A stretch of 64,000 nucleotides of DNA from Desulfosporosinus sp. Sb-LF (GCF_004766055.1 NZ_SPQR01000001.1:186001-250000); one strand, 5' to 3'; counted from the first letter of the stretch, positions 16,976 to 27,480 are shown. Made by a program: numbers and translations. Notes: generated by a model not told the origin, from the sequence alone.

Positions 16976-17698
16976 ATGGCCGAAGAAATTGAATCGAATT
17001 CTGGCCTGTTAGGCAATCCTTCGCAACGAAACTTGAATTGGATAGATCTTTTAATGGTTTTGGGCGGAGTTGTCGCTTTATATGTTATCTTATCTTTGGG
17101 AACCCTCGAATTAATGGAGTGGTGGCCTCATGAGCGTGTCTTAATGTATCTGAATGCGTTTATGACTCAGTTATCCTTCGCACTCTTAATTTGGATTCTG
17201 AAGAAAGTTCGGCATTGGAAATGGACAGATCTTGGTTGGCGGGGAGTACCGCTTAAAGAAGTAATCCCAAAGGTCTTGGGAATCTATGCCTCAACATGGG
17301 CGGTCAATATTATCTATGCCCTTGTCTTATACAAGCATGGGTTAAATCCTCCGACAACAGATGTATATACCAAATTATTAGGGCAAGCTACATGGTATAC
17401 TTTGATTCTTAATTTGCTTTTAGCAGGTGTCGTGGCTCCTTTAGTGGAAGAAACATTATTTCGAGGAGTTATCTTTGGAGGTTTACAAACATACTTCGGA
17501 AAATGGACCGCAGCGTTGATTAGTGCCGCGATATTTTCCGGTCTTCATCTCCAACTCTACGGATTTGTTCCGCGTTTTATCTTGGGAATCGCCTTGGTTT
17601 ACCTTTATGACAAGTATAAATCCCTTTATCCTTCTATTGCGTTACATGCATTGAATAATATAGTTGCAACATTGATCGCGACTAGTTTATCAATTTGA
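16976..17698 (+). CDS. CPBP-family intramembrane metalloprotease (CAAX-type)
   Basis: A 240-residue membrane protein with about seven segments. The CPBP (Abi) motifs are present: EETLFRG near residue 158, FSGLHLQLYGF near 194, and HALNN near 225; these hold the glutamates and histidines of the active site. Family members cleave prenylated or other membrane-embedded proteins, and in Gram-positive bacteria some give immunity to bacteriocins. The ATG at 16976 has GAGGGAG 7 bases upstream; an upstream in-frame ATG at 16886 would add 30 basic residues and overlap the divergent gene. cmk follows after 18 bp. Confidence 0.85.
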   Translation: MAEEIESNSGLLGNPSQRNLNWIDLLMVLGGVVALYVILSLGTLELMEWWPHERVLMYLNAFMTQLSFALLIWILKKVRHWKWTDLGWRGVPLKEVIPKVLGIYASTWAVNIIYALVLYKHGLNPPTTDVYTKLLGQATWYTLILNLLLAGVVAPLVEETLFRGVIFGGLQTYFGKWTAALISAAIFSGLHLQLYGFVPRFILGIALVYLYDKYKSLYPSIALHALNNIVATLIATSLSI

Positions 17699-17716
17699 AT
17701 AAAAGGAGCATGAAGT

Positions 17717-18379
17717 GTGAGACAAAGAGAGTCATTACAAATTGCGATTGATGGCCCTGCTGGTGCGGGTAAAAGTACGGTTGCCAAGATTGTAGCTCAA
17801 CGTTTGAACTTATTTTATGTGGATACTGGTGCCATGTATCGAGCAATTGCTTATAAGGCGCTAAAAAACGGAGCGTCAATCGAAGACGAACTGAGTGTAA
17901 GCCAAATTGCTCAATCGACGGAGGTTGTTCTTGATCATTCGGATGAAGGAATTGTTTGGTGCGATGGAGAGAATGTCACTGAGGCTATACGTTGCCCCGA
18001 AATTTCACGAGCTGTTTCAACGGTCGCGGCTTATCCTGGGGTCAGAGAACGTCTAGTTGAACTTCAACGTTTGGAGGGTAGTCGTGGAGGTGTGGTCATG
18101 GATGGCCGTGATATTGGCACCCATGTTTTGCCAGAAGCAGATATCAAAATCTTCTTAACGGCCACTCCCGAGGAGCGGGCAAAGCGCCGTTGGGCCGAAC
18201 TTAGCCATGCCGGGAAAGATATATCCCTCGAAGAGGTCACACGAGATATGCAACGACGTGACCGTATGGATACAGAACGAGAGGTTTCTCCACTAAAACC
18301 TGCGAGAGATGGCATTGTTCTCGACACCACGGGCTTAAGTGTCGAAGAAATCGTGGCGAAAATTGTAGCGTTGGCTTAG
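17717..18379 (+). CDS. cmk: Cytidylate kinase
   Basis: A 220-residue enzyme that phosphorylates CMP and dCMP. The P-loop GPAGAGKST is at residues 13-21; DTGAMYRA near 35-42 and [12 protein letters not shown] near 128-139 are diagnostic. Full length. The GTG at 17717 has AAGGAG upstream. It lies in the order cmk, plsC, ispH-rpsA, a common conserved arrangement in Clostridia, with an 11-bp gap to plsC. Confidence 0.95.
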   Translation: MRQRESLQIAIDGPAGAGKSTVAKIVAQRLNLFYVDTGAMYRAIAYKALKNGASIEDELSVSQIAQSTEVVLDHSDEGIVWCDGENVTEAIRCPEISRAVSTVAAYPGVRERLVELQRLEGSRGGVVMDGRDIGTHVLPEADIKIFLTATPEERAKRRWAELSHAGKDISLEEVTRDMQRRDRMDTEREVSPLKPARDGIVLDTTGLSVEEIVAKIVALA

Positions 18380-18390
18380 GAGGTGGGTTA

Positions 18391-18987
18391 ATGTCGTTAT
18401 ACGATTTTGCGAAAGGGTTTTTCCGTCTTCTGTTTAAGTTAATGGGATGGAAAGTCAAAGGAGCGGAGAACTTACCCACAGAGGGTCCCGTTATTCTAGC
18501 GATTAACCACGTTAGCCTTTGGGACCCAGTTGTCGCGGCCTGTAGCCTTTCACGCCAGGTTTCCTTTATGGCTAAAGAGGAGTTATTCCGTATCCCGGTT
18601 TTAGGGCGTATTTTCTCTAAGGTTGGTGCCTTCCCAGTAAAAAGGGGGCAAGGGGATATGAGTGCAATACGAAAATCTTTGGAAATTTTAAAAGAGGGTC
18701 GAGTATTGGGACTTTTTCCTGAAGGCACACGGTCACAGACAGGAGAAATTCAAAAGGGCTTACCGGGTATGGTTGTTTTAATGGAGAAAAGTAAAGCGAC
18801 CGTTGTTCCTGTTAAGGTTTATGGGACAAGGAACCTGTTTACCAAAGGATGGGGAAATATTGGGGTCGTGGTAGGAAAACCTTTGACTGCTCAGATGCTA
18901 AAGGCACCTGAAGGGGTTACAAATCGAAGGGAATGGATTGCCGACCGCATTATGCAGGCATTGCTTGAATTGCCTGAAGCAAAGTAA
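18391..18987 (+). CDS. plsC: 1-acylglycerol-3-phosphate O-acyltransferase
   Basis: A 198-residue membrane-associated acyltransferase that makes phosphatidic acid from lysophosphatidic acid. The catalytic HX4D motif is His40 to Asp45 (NHVSLWDP), followed by FMAKEELF and the substrate motif FPEGTRSQTG near residue 111. AGGAGGTGG lies 8 bases before the ATG. Full length for the short bacterial PlsC type. Between cmk and ispH-rpsA. Confidence 0.92.
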   Translation: MSLYDFAKGFFRLLFKLMGWKVKGAENLPTEGPVILAINHVSLWDPVVAACSLSRQVSFMAKEELFRIPVLGRIFSKVGAFPVKRGQGDMSAIRKSLEILKEGRVLGLFPEGTRSQTGEIQKGLPGMVVLMEKSKATVVPVKVYGTRNLFTKGWGNIGVVVGKPLTAQMLKAPEGVTNRREWIADRIMQALLELPEAK

Positions 18988-19068
18988 CATAGATTCCTAC
19001 AAATTAGCAGGAATTTAAGAATAGAGTGGAGAACTAGTTCTTTACGAATTTTGGGGAGGGTTCTTGGT

Positions 19069-21060
19069 TTGAACGTTAAACTAGCGGCAAAAGCTGGGTT
19101 TTGTTTTGGGGTAAAGCGTGCCCTGGAAATGGCAGAACGGACAGTGGAAACTTCACCAGCAGTGTCACTTGGGCCACTCATTCACAATCAGCAGGTTGTG
19201 AAACGATTGGCTGACCGCGGAATTCATGTCGTGGATACTTTAATCGAAGTAACCGCCGAACAAGCCCTGATTATTCGGTCCCATGGTGTAGCACCAAGCG
19301 TCTACAAAGGAGCTGAGGATAAAGGCATTCAAGTGGTGGATGCAACATGCCCTTTTGTTCAGAAAGCTCAACGACTAGCTGCCAAATCGGCTCAAATGGG
19401 GCAACAGGTGATTGTCATGGGGGATAAACTCCATCCTGAAGTTCAAGGGATTCTGGGTTGGGCTGGAGAACAGGCCATACCCATCCAAACGGTCGAGGAA
19501 GCGAAGGAGCTATCGTTTTACCCACGATTATCCGTTCTGGCCCAGACAACTCAACCCGCGGAAAACTTTAAAAGAATAGTTCAAGAGTTAAAACTCCATA
19601 CTGCGGAGCTTACTGTTCACGACACGATCTGTAACGCAACGGCTGAACGACAAAAGGTTGCCAGTGAGTTAGCGGAAACTGTGGACGTGATGGTAGTTGT
19701 CGGTGGGCGCAATAGTGCAAATACCCAAAAATTAGCGATTATCTGTGCGGAAAGAACGAAAACCTATTTAATTGAAACGGCGGATGAATTAGAAAATACC
19801 TGGTTTGAAGAGGCTAAATGTGCAGGGTTAACCGCAGGGGCTTCTACACCAGATTGGATAATCGAGGAGGTATATAAGAAAATGTCTGAAATGAATGAGA
19901 CTGAAATGGACATGGCTAGTTGGGAGGAAAGCTTTCAAGAACTTCATCTTGGCGCCCGAGTTACCGGTACGGTTGTTAAAATAACCAACGAGGAGATCTT
20001 TGTTGATATCGGTTGGAAATCTGAGGGCGTGATTCCAATGAATGAGTTGAAGATCGCTAGAAAAACACGTCCTGAAGAGATTGTTTCTATTGGAAATAAA
20101 ATTAGCGCTGTTGTGATTCGCGTCGAAAATGAGGAAGGGTATACAGTGCTCTCTAAACGAAAAGCGGATGAAGAGGGTGCAGTGGATCGATTAGAGAAAT
20201 TAGCTGAGAGTAAAGAAGAGATTCCAGCAGTCGTCGTTGAGGTTGTCAAGGGCGGTTTGGTAGTGGACGTGGGAATGCGCGGCTTTGTTCCTGCCTCTCA
20301 AATTCAACTGGGGTATGTTGAGGACCTAAATCAATTTTTAGGTCAAACCTTACGTTTACGGGTTATCGAATTTGATCCTTCTAAGCGAAAAGTAGTTCTT
20401 TCCCAAAAAATTATCTTAGCCGAAGAGCAAGCGATTAAGCGCAAACAGTTACTGGAAACCCTTAAAGAGGGAGATGTAGTAACTGGGGTCGTTCGGCGGA
20501 TCGTCGATTTTGGGGCCTTTGTGGATATCGGTGGAATGGATGGACTGCTGCATATTTCGGATATGGCCTATACACGGATTAAGCATCCTTCAGAAATGGT
20601 AACGATCGGAGACGAAGTGGAAGTTCAAGTGTTAAAACTTGAGCAACAGACTGGAAAACTGTCTTTGGGGCTAAAACAACTCAAAGAAAGTCCATGGGTT
20701 CGAGTTGCAGAAAAATATCCTGTGGGGTCTTTGGTTAATGGCAAAGTCATACGCATTGTTACGTTTGGGGCCTTTGTTCAACTCGCAGAGGGAGTGGACG
20801 GGTTAGTTCATATTTCCCAATTAGCGGATCATCGTGTCAATAAAGTGGAAGAAATTCTTAAAATCGGGGATTTAGTGAGTGCTAAGGTTATTGAATGTAA
20901 GCCAGAGGAGAAACGAATTAGCTTAAGCATTCGGGATCTGATGCTGGACGCAAGCCAAGCTGATGATGAGCTCGCCTTGGCTTCTCAACCAGAAATCAAG
21001 CCAGTAACCATCGGTGATATACTTGGCAAGGGAATCCTTGCTGAAAACCGAGAGGAATAG
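19069..21060 (+). CDS. ispH: Fusion of 4-hydroxy-3-methylbut-2-enyl diphosphate reductase with ribosomal protein S1 repeats
   Basis: A 663-residue two-part protein. Residues 1 to about 280 are IspH, the last enzyme of the MEP isoprenoid pathway, with the three cluster-binding cysteines in GFCFGVKRA (Cys12), ATCPF (near 96) and TICNAT (near 192). Residues about 295 to 620 hold four S1 RNA-binding repeats, each with a VDIG or FGAFV core. Such IspH-RpsA fusions are known from Clostridia; whether the S1 half works in translation is not settled. The TTG at 19069 has GGGGAGGG 8 bases upstream; an earlier in-frame TTG at 19051 lies within that site. Confidence 0.93.
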   Translation: MNVKLAAKAGFCFGVKRALEMAERTVETSPAVSLGPLIHNQQVVKRLADRGIHVVDTLIEVTAEQALIIRSHGVAPSVYKGAEDKGIQVVDATCPFVQKAQRLAAKSAQMGQQVIVMGDKLHPEVQGILGWAGEQAIPIQTVEEAKELSFYPRLSVLAQTTQPAENFKRIVQELKLHTAELTVHDTICNATAERQKVASELAETVDVMVVVGGRNSANTQKLAIICAERTKTYLIETADELENTWFEEAKCAGLTAGASTPDWIIEEVYKKMSEMNETEMDMASWEESFQELHLGARVTGTVVKITNEEIFVDIGWKSEGVIPMNELKIARKTRPEEIVSIGNKISAVVIRVENEEGYTVLSKRKADEEGAVDRLEKLAESKEEIPAVVVEVVKGGLVVDVGMRGFVPASQIQLGYVEDLNQFLGQTLRLRVIEFDPSKRKVVLSQKIILAEEQAIKRKQLLETLKEGDVVTGVVRRIVDFGAFVDIGGMDGLLHISDMAYTRIKHPSEMVTIGDEVEVQVLKLEQQTGKLSLGLKQLKESPWVRVAEKYPVGSLVNGKVIRIVTFGAFVQLAEGVDGLVHISQLADHRVNKVEEILKIGDLVSAKVIECKPEEKRISLSIRDLMLDASQADDELALASQPEIKPVTIGDILGKGILAENREE

Positions 21061-21085
21061 CGTTCAAATGATTATGGTTTACCCC

Positions 21086-21122
21086 AAAATGACTTCTTGC
21101 TCTTGGTGCAGGAAGTCATTTT
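21086..21122 (+). terminator. Hairpin after ispH-rpsA
   Basis: An 11-bp stem (21086-21096 with 21112-21122) around a 15-base loop. The T run is part of the stem only, so it is a weak terminator by itself. Confidence 0.55.
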
Positions 21123-21152
21123 CCAGTGGGGCATAGAAGAAAGGTGAGTCAG

Positions 21153-22307
21153 ATGGCTAAACGAAAACCCGCTCAGCCCATTGATTTCCCCATCTTGTAT
21201 TTGACACTGGCACTTTTAGCCTTCGGTTTAATTATGGTGTTGAGTGCTGGGGCAGTACGTGGGTTCAATGCTACACAAAACACGTATTTTTATGTACTTC
21301 AACAAATGAAGTGGGTGTTAATTGGTTCGGTATTTGCGTTTGTAGCCATTAAAATCCCTTATGCGTTTTTGCGGCGTTTCACGGGGATCGGCGTCCTTGT
21401 TAGTCTTGGATTACTCACTGCGGTTATCTTCACAGATGCAGGGATTGCGGCGAAAGGCTCAGCCCGTTGGATTTCAATTGCGGGTATTACAGTTCAGCCT
21501 TCCGAAATAGCCAAACTTTCCTTGGTGCTTTTTTATGCGCATATCTTAGATCGATATCCAATCAAGCGTGGTAAGGATTGGCGCGTCCCACTGGGTATAC
21601 TTCTTTCGGTTACTGTTTTCATCTTGGCCCTTGTTTATAAACAGCCAGACTTAGGAACGACAATGGTTTTAGCGCTAACTAGTGCTGCGATGCTTTTACA
21701 AACGGAAATTCCGACGATCTGGTTTATAGCGGCTGCTCCAACGTTTGGTTTACCACTTCTTTATTTGGTTCACCGCACGGAGTATCAATGGAAGCGAATT
21801 CTGGTCTGGTTAGATCCCTGGAAATACGCTATGGACTTAGGATATCAGATTACCAATGCAGAAATCGCCTTTGGCTCAGGAGGCTTGTTTGGAGTCGGTT
21901 TGGGGCGAAGTTTGCAGAAATACGGTTTTCTTCCAGAAAACTATACGGACACGATTTTTGCCATGGTCGGGGAAGAGTTAGGCTTAGTGGGAACGGTGCT
22001 GTTATTAATCCTCTTTGTGGCGTTATATGCACGGATCTACCGCGTTGTCAAGGAATGTCCCGATCGTTTTGGGCAGTTATTAGGCTTTGGGTTGGTCTCT
22101 GAGTTGGCAATTCAAACGACGATTAATTTGGCAGTTGTGACCGGGGTCTTTCCGGTTACAGGGATTACTCTGCCCCTAATTTCGTATGGCGGGAGTTCTC
22201 TAGTTATAACCTTAACGGAACTGGGGTTGCTCCTGAATTTATCTCGATATCGGCAAAAAATAACAACCGTTCGGACTGAAGCGAACCTCCCAGATATCAC
22301 CGTGTAA
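21153..22307 (+). CDS. SEDS-family peptidoglycan polymerase, FtsW/SpoVE type
   Basis: A 384-residue polytopic membrane protein with ten hydrophobic segments. Signature stretches are VLSAGAVRG near the N-terminus, KGSARWISIAGITVQPSEIAKL with the conserved region before segment four, GVGLGRSLQKYGFLPENYTD and FAMVGEELG, and the closing PLISYGGSSL. Such proteins polymerise lipid II glycans together with a class B penicillin-binding protein. The ATG at 21153 has AAAGGTGA upstream. The gene is away from a division cluster, so a role in elongation, division or sporulation cannot be told apart here. Confidence 0.88.
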   Translation: MAKRKPAQPIDFPILYLTLALLAFGLIMVLSAGAVRGFNATQNTYFYVLQQMKWVLIGSVFAFVAIKIPYAFLRRFTGIGVLVSLGLLTAVIFTDAGIAAKGSARWISIAGITVQPSEIAKLSLVLFYAHILDRYPIKRGKDWRVPLGILLSVTVFILALVYKQPDLGTTMVLALTSAAMLLQTEIPTIWFIAAAPTFGLPLLYLVHRTEYQWKRILVWLDPWKYAMDLGYQITNAEIAFGSGGLFGVGLGRSLQKYGFLPENYTDTIFAMVGEELGLVGTVLLLILFVALYARIYRVVKECPDRFGQLLGFGLVSELAIQTTINLAVVTGVFPVTGITLPLISYGGSSLVITLTELGLLLNLSRYRQKITTVRTEANLPDITV

Positions 22308-22318
22308 ACTCCTTCTAT

Positions 22319-22993
22319 ATGGGAATAATATGGATTAGGGGTCCATATAAGGAGGGGTTTATTCTGTTTTTTCCCTATGGTGAGTGGGTTATTCTATTCT
22401 TGGTACTCGTAACTTGGGCCGAACAAAGAGCCTCTCGAACATTTTTTCTTATGTTGACGATCGCTTGGCTTATAGGATGGATAATAGAGGTCGTCTTTCC
22501 TTCGACGATGCCTTGGCACTGGCACTATGCACGCCTTGCGGTCATGCTGGTTTTTTGGATATGGGCGTGGCAACGGACTAAACGGCGGATTTTCCCGCTT
22601 ATTTTTACCAGCTTCATTTTAAGTGTTGAAACACTTTTTCTAGTGAATGATCCTGGGGTTATTCCCTATGGATCATGGCTTTTTAATGCTGTGCTCGTCT
22701 TAGTTGCGTGGCTAACATCTAAGTCGGATTGGGGAATAGCAGCTGCCTTAATCGGAAGCTGGCTTTTGAACCAGGCTTTAGTGCGGTTTACGTATGAGGG
22801 GATCGTAAGGCATGCAGACTTTCCTGATCCTTTTGTATGGAATTTCAGTGTAGGATTATTCACGGTCTGGGCTGGTCTTCGTCAAGGGTACCGATTGTAT
22901 ACGAAACGGGAAGTGCAAAAAAGGGTCACGGAGCTTCCACTTATGAATGGTGTAGGGGCCTATGAACCGTCAGAAGAGCGTGAACTACAGTAG
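22319..22993 (+). CDS. Hypothetical polytopic membrane protein with uncertain start
   Basis: Up to 224 residues with about seven hydrophobic segments rich in Trp, and a soluble C-terminal tail of 30 residues. No family recognised. The ATG at 22319 has no ribosome binding site. A perfect AAGGAGG lies inside the frame at 22349-22355, which points to a start at the CTG at 22364 (8 bases on) or the ATT at 22361, removing 14-15 residues. The gene begins 11 bp after the FtsW/SpoVE-type gene and could be co-transcribed with it. Confidence 0.65.
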   Translation: MGIIWIRGPYKEGFILFFPYGEWVILFLVLVTWAEQRASRTFFLMLTIAWLIGWIIEVVFPSTMPWHWHYARLAVMLVFWIWAWQRTKRRIFPLIFTSFILSVETLFLVNDPGVIPYGSWLFNAVLVLVAWLTSKSDWGIAAALIGSWLLNQALVRFTYEGIVRHADFPDPFVWNFSVGLFTVWAGLRQGYRLYTKREVQKRVTELPLMNGVGAYEPSEERELQ

Positions 22994-23080
22994 CAGATGC
23001 GTTAAATTTGTAGTATACTTGTAAACGATCAAGGCTGGGATAATATGCCATGATCTGGAACGTCAGGAGGATGAAATATT

Positions 23081-24409
23081 TTGCCTAAAGGGCTTGTGGT
23101 CGCATCGGTCGACACAGGAAGTATTGCTGAAGAAATGGAAATTAAAGTCGGCGATCGCGTTCTGGCAGTAAATGAAGAGGACTTGAACGATATCGTTGAT
23201 TTTCAGTTTGGTATCTCAGAAGATGAGTTTACGCTTCTTATTGAAAAGGTAAATGGAGAGCTATGGGAGATTGATATTGAGAAAGCTCCCGGAGAATTTT
23301 TGGGTTTAGAAGTATCGGTAAGTGCTGATGGTCTAAAATTCTGTCGTAACAATTGTACGTTTTGTTTTGTGGCACAACTGCCAAAAGGAATGCGATCATC
23401 TCTTTATGATAAAGATGACGATTACCGCTTATCGCTTACCCAGGGGAGTTTCATCACCTTGTCTAATTTGAGTGATGAAGAATTTGAACGAATTCTTGCA
23501 CTTCATCTAAGTCCACTGTATATTTCTGTCCACGCTTGGAATTCTGAGGTACGGGTTCGTATGATGAAAAACCCGCACGCCGGAAAGCTCCCTGAGCAAG
23601 TCAGACGTTTAGTTGAGGCTGGTATTGTAGTTCATGCTCAAGTTGTATTAGTCCCTGATCATAACGATGGAGATGTGTTGAAAGAAACAATCGAGCAGTT
23701 AAGTGAACTGTATCCTTCCGTACAATCGATTGCTGTTGTACCAGTGGGGTTAACTCGCTACCGCGAAAAGCTCACTACACTACGTGGATTTACAGCACAG
23801 GAAGCATGTCGAATCCTTGATCAAGGTGAGGAATGGCAAAGAAATTTCTTTGCACAGACAGGTCGGCATCTCGTCTACTTTGCGGATGAATTTTACGTTA
23901 TGGCTAGACGAAAGTTTCCAGAGGAAGCTGTGTATGATGATTTCCCACAATTAGAGAATGGTGTTGGAATGGCTCGGAATTTTATCACTGAAGTCGAATC
24001 TGGATGGAATTCGCTGCCGGATCGGATAACAGAACGTCATGTACATCTCATCACCGGAACATCAGCACAGGAGTTTTTTGAATCGTGGAGGGACCGCTTA
24101 ATGGCTGAAGTGAGCGGGCTGAAGGTCACGATACATGCGATTGTCAATGTTTTTTTTGGTCCATCTGTGACCGCTGCTGGATTACTAACGGCCCAGGATA
24201 TCGCTCATCAATTAGGGGATTTGTCTGGGGAGGAGTTTCTTATTCCACGCGTGATGCTCAAGGCGGATGAAGACATCTTCCTTGATGATCAGAGTGTGGA
24301 GTGGTTAGAGAAAAAAGTAAATGGTAAGGCACGAATTGTCGATAATAATGGCCTGGCGTTTTTAGATCAGGTAATTGGATATTCTTTGGAGGTGGAACGT
24401 TTTGAGTAA
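23081..24409 (+). CDS. DUF512 protein with PDZ-like start and radical-SAM-like cysteine motif
   Basis: A 442-residue protein of the DUF512 family (related to TIGR03279). The first 60 residues form a PDZ-like domain ([13 protein letters not shown]), followed by a cysteine motif [10 protein letters not shown] near residue 89-98 that suggests an iron-sulfur cluster of radical-SAM type, then the DUF512 region to the end. The reaction is unknown to me. The TTG at 23081 has AGGAGG 10 bases upstream. It overlaps der by 8 bp, so the two are translationally coupled; the der neighbourhood suggests a housekeeping role, perhaps in ribosome or RNA biology, but this is inference. Confidence 0.82.
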   Translation: MPKGLVVASVDTGSIAEEMEIKVGDRVLAVNEEDLNDIVDFQFGISEDEFTLLIEKVNGELWEIDIEKAPGEFLGLEVSVSADGLKFCRNNCTFCFVAQLPKGMRSSLYDKDDDYRLSLTQGSFITLSNLSDEEFERILALHLSPLYISVHAWNSEVRVRMMKNPHAGKLPEQVRRLVEAGIVVHAQVVLVPDHNDGDVLKETIEQLSELYPSVQSIAVVPVGLTRYREKLTTLRGFTAQEACRILDQGEEWQRNFFAQTGRHLVYFADEFYVMARRKFPEEAVYDDFPQLENGVGMARNFITEVESGWNSLPDRITERHVHLITGTSAQEFFESWRDRLMAEVSGLKVTIHAIVNVFFGPSVTAAGLLTAQDIAHQLGDLSGEEFLIPRVMLKADEDIFLDDQSVEWLEKKVNGKARIVDNNGLAFLDQVIGYSLEVERFE

Positions 24410-25733
24410 ACCCGTTGTAGCTATTGTGGGACGGCCGAATGTCGGCAAGTCAACGTTGTTTAATCGAATTACTGGCGGACTTGTGGCGATTGTTGAAAAT
24501 ATGCCGGGTGTGACTAGAGATCGTCTATATCGAGATGCGGAATGGCTTGGACGGAAGTTCGCCTTGATCGATACCGGGGGGATCGAATTTAAGGATGAGG
24601 GGACGCCGATTGCTTCCCAAATGCGGCGTCAGGCGGAAATCGCCATGGAAGAAGCGGATGTGATTATTTTTGTCGTGGATTCCCAAATTTCTCCCACGCC
24701 GGATGATGACATGATTGCGCGAACGTTGCGTAAATCTGGAAAACCAGTCTTGCTCGCCGCGAATAAAGTAGAGAATTTCGAAAAAGCTGAAGGCCAACTT
24801 TTTGAATTTTACAGTTTAGGGTTAGGGGAACCTATTCCCATTTCTGCAGTTCACGGCATGAACACGGGAGATTTACTCGACCTGGTAATTTCTAATTTTC
24901 CGGAGAATGATGACGAAGAGTATGATCCCGATGTGATACGTATTTCTGTGATTGGTCGCCCTAATGTCGGAAAATCATCCTTGGTCAACACGATGCTGGG
25001 GAAAGAACGAGTCATTGTCAGCAATATTCCCGGGACGACTCGGGATGCGATCGATACCCCTTTTGAGCATGAAGGGAAGCATTATATCCTCATTGACACG
25101 GCAGGAATGCGCCGTAAAGGACGTATCGACGAATTAACAGAGCAATATAGCGTCGTTCGCTCTCTTCGCGCGGTCGATCGTTCGGATATGATTCTCATGC
25201 TTATAGATGCCACAGATGGGGTTACAGAACAAGATAAAAAAATAGCTGGATATGCCCATGATGCGGGTAAAGGAATCCTATTAATTATTAACAAATGGGA
25301 TCTTATCGAAAAGGATGAGAAGACGATCAATAAGTTTGAAAAGTCTGTTCGCGAAGAATTAGGCTTTATGCAGTATGCACCCACGATGTTTATTTCCGCA
25401 AAAACAGGACAACGGGTTAATAAAATTTTAGATCTCGTTGATTTCGTGGTGGAACAAAATGCTACCCGAGTGACGACGGCCACGTTGAACACCTTATTGA
25501 GAGAATGGCTGCATCTCAACCCGCCCCCCTCAGATAAAGGACGGCGTTTAAAGGTCCGCTACATTACTCAAGTGGGAGTTAAGCCACCAACCTTTGTGTT
25601 CTTTGTCAATGACCCAGAACTGATGCATTTTTCGTATAAGCGATATCTTGAAAATCAGATGCGGAAACATTTCGGGTTTGAGGGTTCACCCATTCGAATC
25701 GTTATTCGACAAAAAGATGAAGAGAAGGAGTAA
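24402..25733 (+). CDS. der: Ribosome assembly GTPase Der (EngA)
   Basis: A 443-residue GTPase with two tandem G domains and a KH-like C-terminal domain, needed for maturation of the 50S ribosomal subunit. First P-loop GRPNVGKS at residues 10-17, second near 184; G3 motifs DTGG and DTAG, and NKWD/NKVE G4 motifs are present. The TTG at 24402 has GGAGGTGG upstream and gives the standard start SKPVVAIVG. It overlaps the DUF512 gene by 8 bp; plsY follows after 3 bp. Confidence 0.96.
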   Translation: MSKPVVAIVGRPNVGKSTLFNRITGGLVAIVENMPGVTRDRLYRDAEWLGRKFALIDTGGIEFKDEGTPIASQMRRQAEIAMEEADVIIFVVDSQISPTPDDDMIARTLRKSGKPVLLAANKVENFEKAEGQLFEFYSLGLGEPIPISAVHGMNTGDLLDLVISNFPENDDEEYDPDVIRISVIGRPNVGKSSLVNTMLGKERVIVSNIPGTTRDAIDTPFEHEGKHYILIDTAGMRRKGRIDELTEQYSVVRSLRAVDRSDMILMLIDATDGVTEQDKKIAGYAHDAGKGILLIINKWDLIEKDEKTINKFEKSVREELGFMQYAPTMFISAKTGQRVNKILDLVDFVVEQNATRVTTATLNTLLREWLHLNPPPSDKGRRLKVRYITQVGVKPPTFVFFVNDPELMHFSYKRYLENQMRKHFGFEGSPIRIVIRQKDEEKE

Positions 25734-25736
25734 ATC

Positions 25737-26339
25737 ATGTCACGCTACCTGATTTTTATTTTAACGTATTGCTTGGGTATAATTCCGTTTGCCTATTTAG
25801 CGGGACAACTTAAAGGAATTGACGTGCGTCGGCATGGTAGCGGAAATATCGGAACGACGAATGCCTTTCGACTTCTAGGAGCTAAACTGGGCATTTTGGT
25901 GCTGCTCGGAGATTTCCTGAAAGGGGCATTGGCGGCCACCGTCGGTTACTGGGCATTGGGACCTTGGGGAGGAATTATAGGTGGTTTGCTAGCAATGGCG
26001 GGTCATAGTTGGAATCCACTCTTTGGCTTTCGTCCAAGTGGAAAAGGAGTCGCGGCTGGGTTCGGAATTATCACCGTCTTAATGCCGAAGGTCATGTTGG
26101 TGGCAATTGCGTTGTTTCTTCTGGTGGTAGCGGTGACACGTTATGTTTCCATGGGCTCTGTTGTCGGGGCCCTTACAGTAGCTATTGCTGTCTTTGTTTT
26201 TCCTGAACCAATAGCCTATCGTTTTTTTGGATTGATCGCTTCATCCATCGTATTGATTCTTCATCGGGCTAACTTTCAACGTGTATTACAAGGAACCGAA
26301 CATCGGTTTGGCGATAAAAACAATCCTAAGGATTTGTAG
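25737..26339 (+). CDS. plsY: Acyl-phosphate:glycerol-3-phosphate acyltransferase
   Basis: A 200-residue membrane enzyme making lysophosphatidic acid from acyl phosphate, the step before PlsC. The three cytoplasmic motifs are visible: [15 protein letters not shown] near residue 36, [18 protein letters not shown] near 86-104, and a less sharp third loop ([17 protein letters not shown]). AAGGAG precedes the ATG. Co-transcribed with der; gpsA, which supplies the glycerol 3-phosphate, comes 98 bp later. Confidence 0.95.
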   Translation: MSRYLIFILTYCLGIIPFAYLAGQLKGIDVRRHGSGNIGTTNAFRLLGAKLGILVLLGDFLKGALAATVGYWALGPWGGIIGGLLAMAGHSWNPLFGFRPSGKGVAAGFGIITVLMPKVMLVAIALFLLVVAVTRYVSMGSVVGALTVAIAVFVFPEPIAYRFFGLIASSIVLILHRANFQRVLQGTEHRFGDKNNPKDL

Positions 26340-26437
26340 TGAGGGGGACTCTACCCCACCTTGAGCTGCACGGACTCGTATTTAGAAGAGTCTTAGTGCT
26401 TAAGGTTAAGTATCTTGGTGTAGAGAGGAGTAAACAT

Positions 26438-27451
26438 ATGCCCGATATAGCGGTTTATGGGGCCGGGAGCTGGGGTAGTGCTTTGGCTGTGCTCTTAGTG
26501 AATGCAGGCCATCGGGTTGCGCTTATCGGTCGTCATCCAGATGAGATGGAAATTATGAGGACTCACCGCGAAAATGCACGTTATTTGCCGGGCGTTGTTT
26601 TGCCTCCAGGGCTTGTACCAACAACGGATCTCTCGCCGTTAAACGCTGATCTGGTTGTTTTTAGTGTGCCGTCCCATAGTGTTAGGCAAGCTGCTCGATC
26701 GGTCAAGCCTTATCTAAGGCCGGGTTGCATTGTGGTCAATACTGCCAAGGGGTTAGAGGAAGAAACCCACCTACGCCTCTCAGAGGTATTGACAGAGGAG
26801 CTTCCACAAAATCCGATTGCGGTATTGTCTGGCCCCAGCCATGCAGAAGAGGTAGGGCGGGATATGCCAACAACCGTTGTGGTTGCTTCGGACGTGAAGA
26901 CTGCAGAAACCGTGCAAGATATGATGATGGCGCCAAAATTTAGAGTCTACACAAACCCGGATGTCATCGGAGTTGAATTGGGTGGAGCCTTAAAAAATGT
27001 CATCGCGTTGTGTACAGGAATTGCCGAGGGGTTAGGGTTTGGAGATAACACCAAAGCAGCTTTAATGACCAGAGGATTAGCTGAAATTGCACGCTTGGGC
27101 GTGGCATTGGGAGGTCATCCGTTAACGTTTGCCGGGTTATCGGGCGTTGGGGACCTCATCGTTACTTGTACGAGTCCACATAGTCGCAATCGCCGGGCTG
27201 GTGTAGCGCTCGGTGAGGGTAAACCCTTAGAAACGGTGCTTCAAGAAGTGGGCATGGTGGTAGAAGGGGTAAAAGCTGCCCGTGTTGCACACCAACTTAG
27301 CGTAGAGAAACATATTTCAATGCCCATTACAGAGCAAGCCTATAAAGTCTTGTTTGAAGGTGCTGATCCCAAAGTTGCTGTTACGGATTTAATGATGCGT
27401 GGGAAACGCCATGAACTTGAAGAAGTTGTTGAGATGAGCTGGCTAAAATAG
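26438..27451 (+). CDS. gpsA: NAD(P)-dependent glycerol-3-phosphate dehydrogenase
   Basis: A 337-residue soluble enzyme that makes sn-glycerol 3-phosphate from dihydroxyacetone phosphate for phospholipids. The nucleotide-binding motif GAGSWGSALAVLL begins near residue 7; NTAKGLEE, LSGPSHAEEV, ELGGALKNVIALC with the catalytic lysine, and GLSGVGDLIVTC are all present. The ATG at 26438 has GAGAGGAG 7 bases upstream; the frame is open further up but lacks a site there. A terminator follows. Confidence 0.95.
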   Translation: MPDIAVYGAGSWGSALAVLLVNAGHRVALIGRHPDEMEIMRTHRENARYLPGVVLPPGLVPTTDLSPLNADLVVFSVPSHSVRQAARSVKPYLRPGCIVVNTAKGLEEETHLRLSEVLTEELPQNPIAVLSGPSHAEEVGRDMPTTVVVASDVKTAETVQDMMMAPKFRVYTNPDVIGVELGGALKNVIALCTGIAEGLGFGDNTKAALMTRGLAEIARLGVALGGHPLTFAGLSGVGDLIVTCTSPHSRNRRAGVALGEGKPLETVLQEVGMVVEGVKAARVAHQLSVEKHISMPITEQAYKVLFEGADPKVAVTDLMMRGKRHELEEVVEMSWLK

Positions 27452-27480
27452 TGCGCATATTTTCAGGTTAAGTTTCATAG

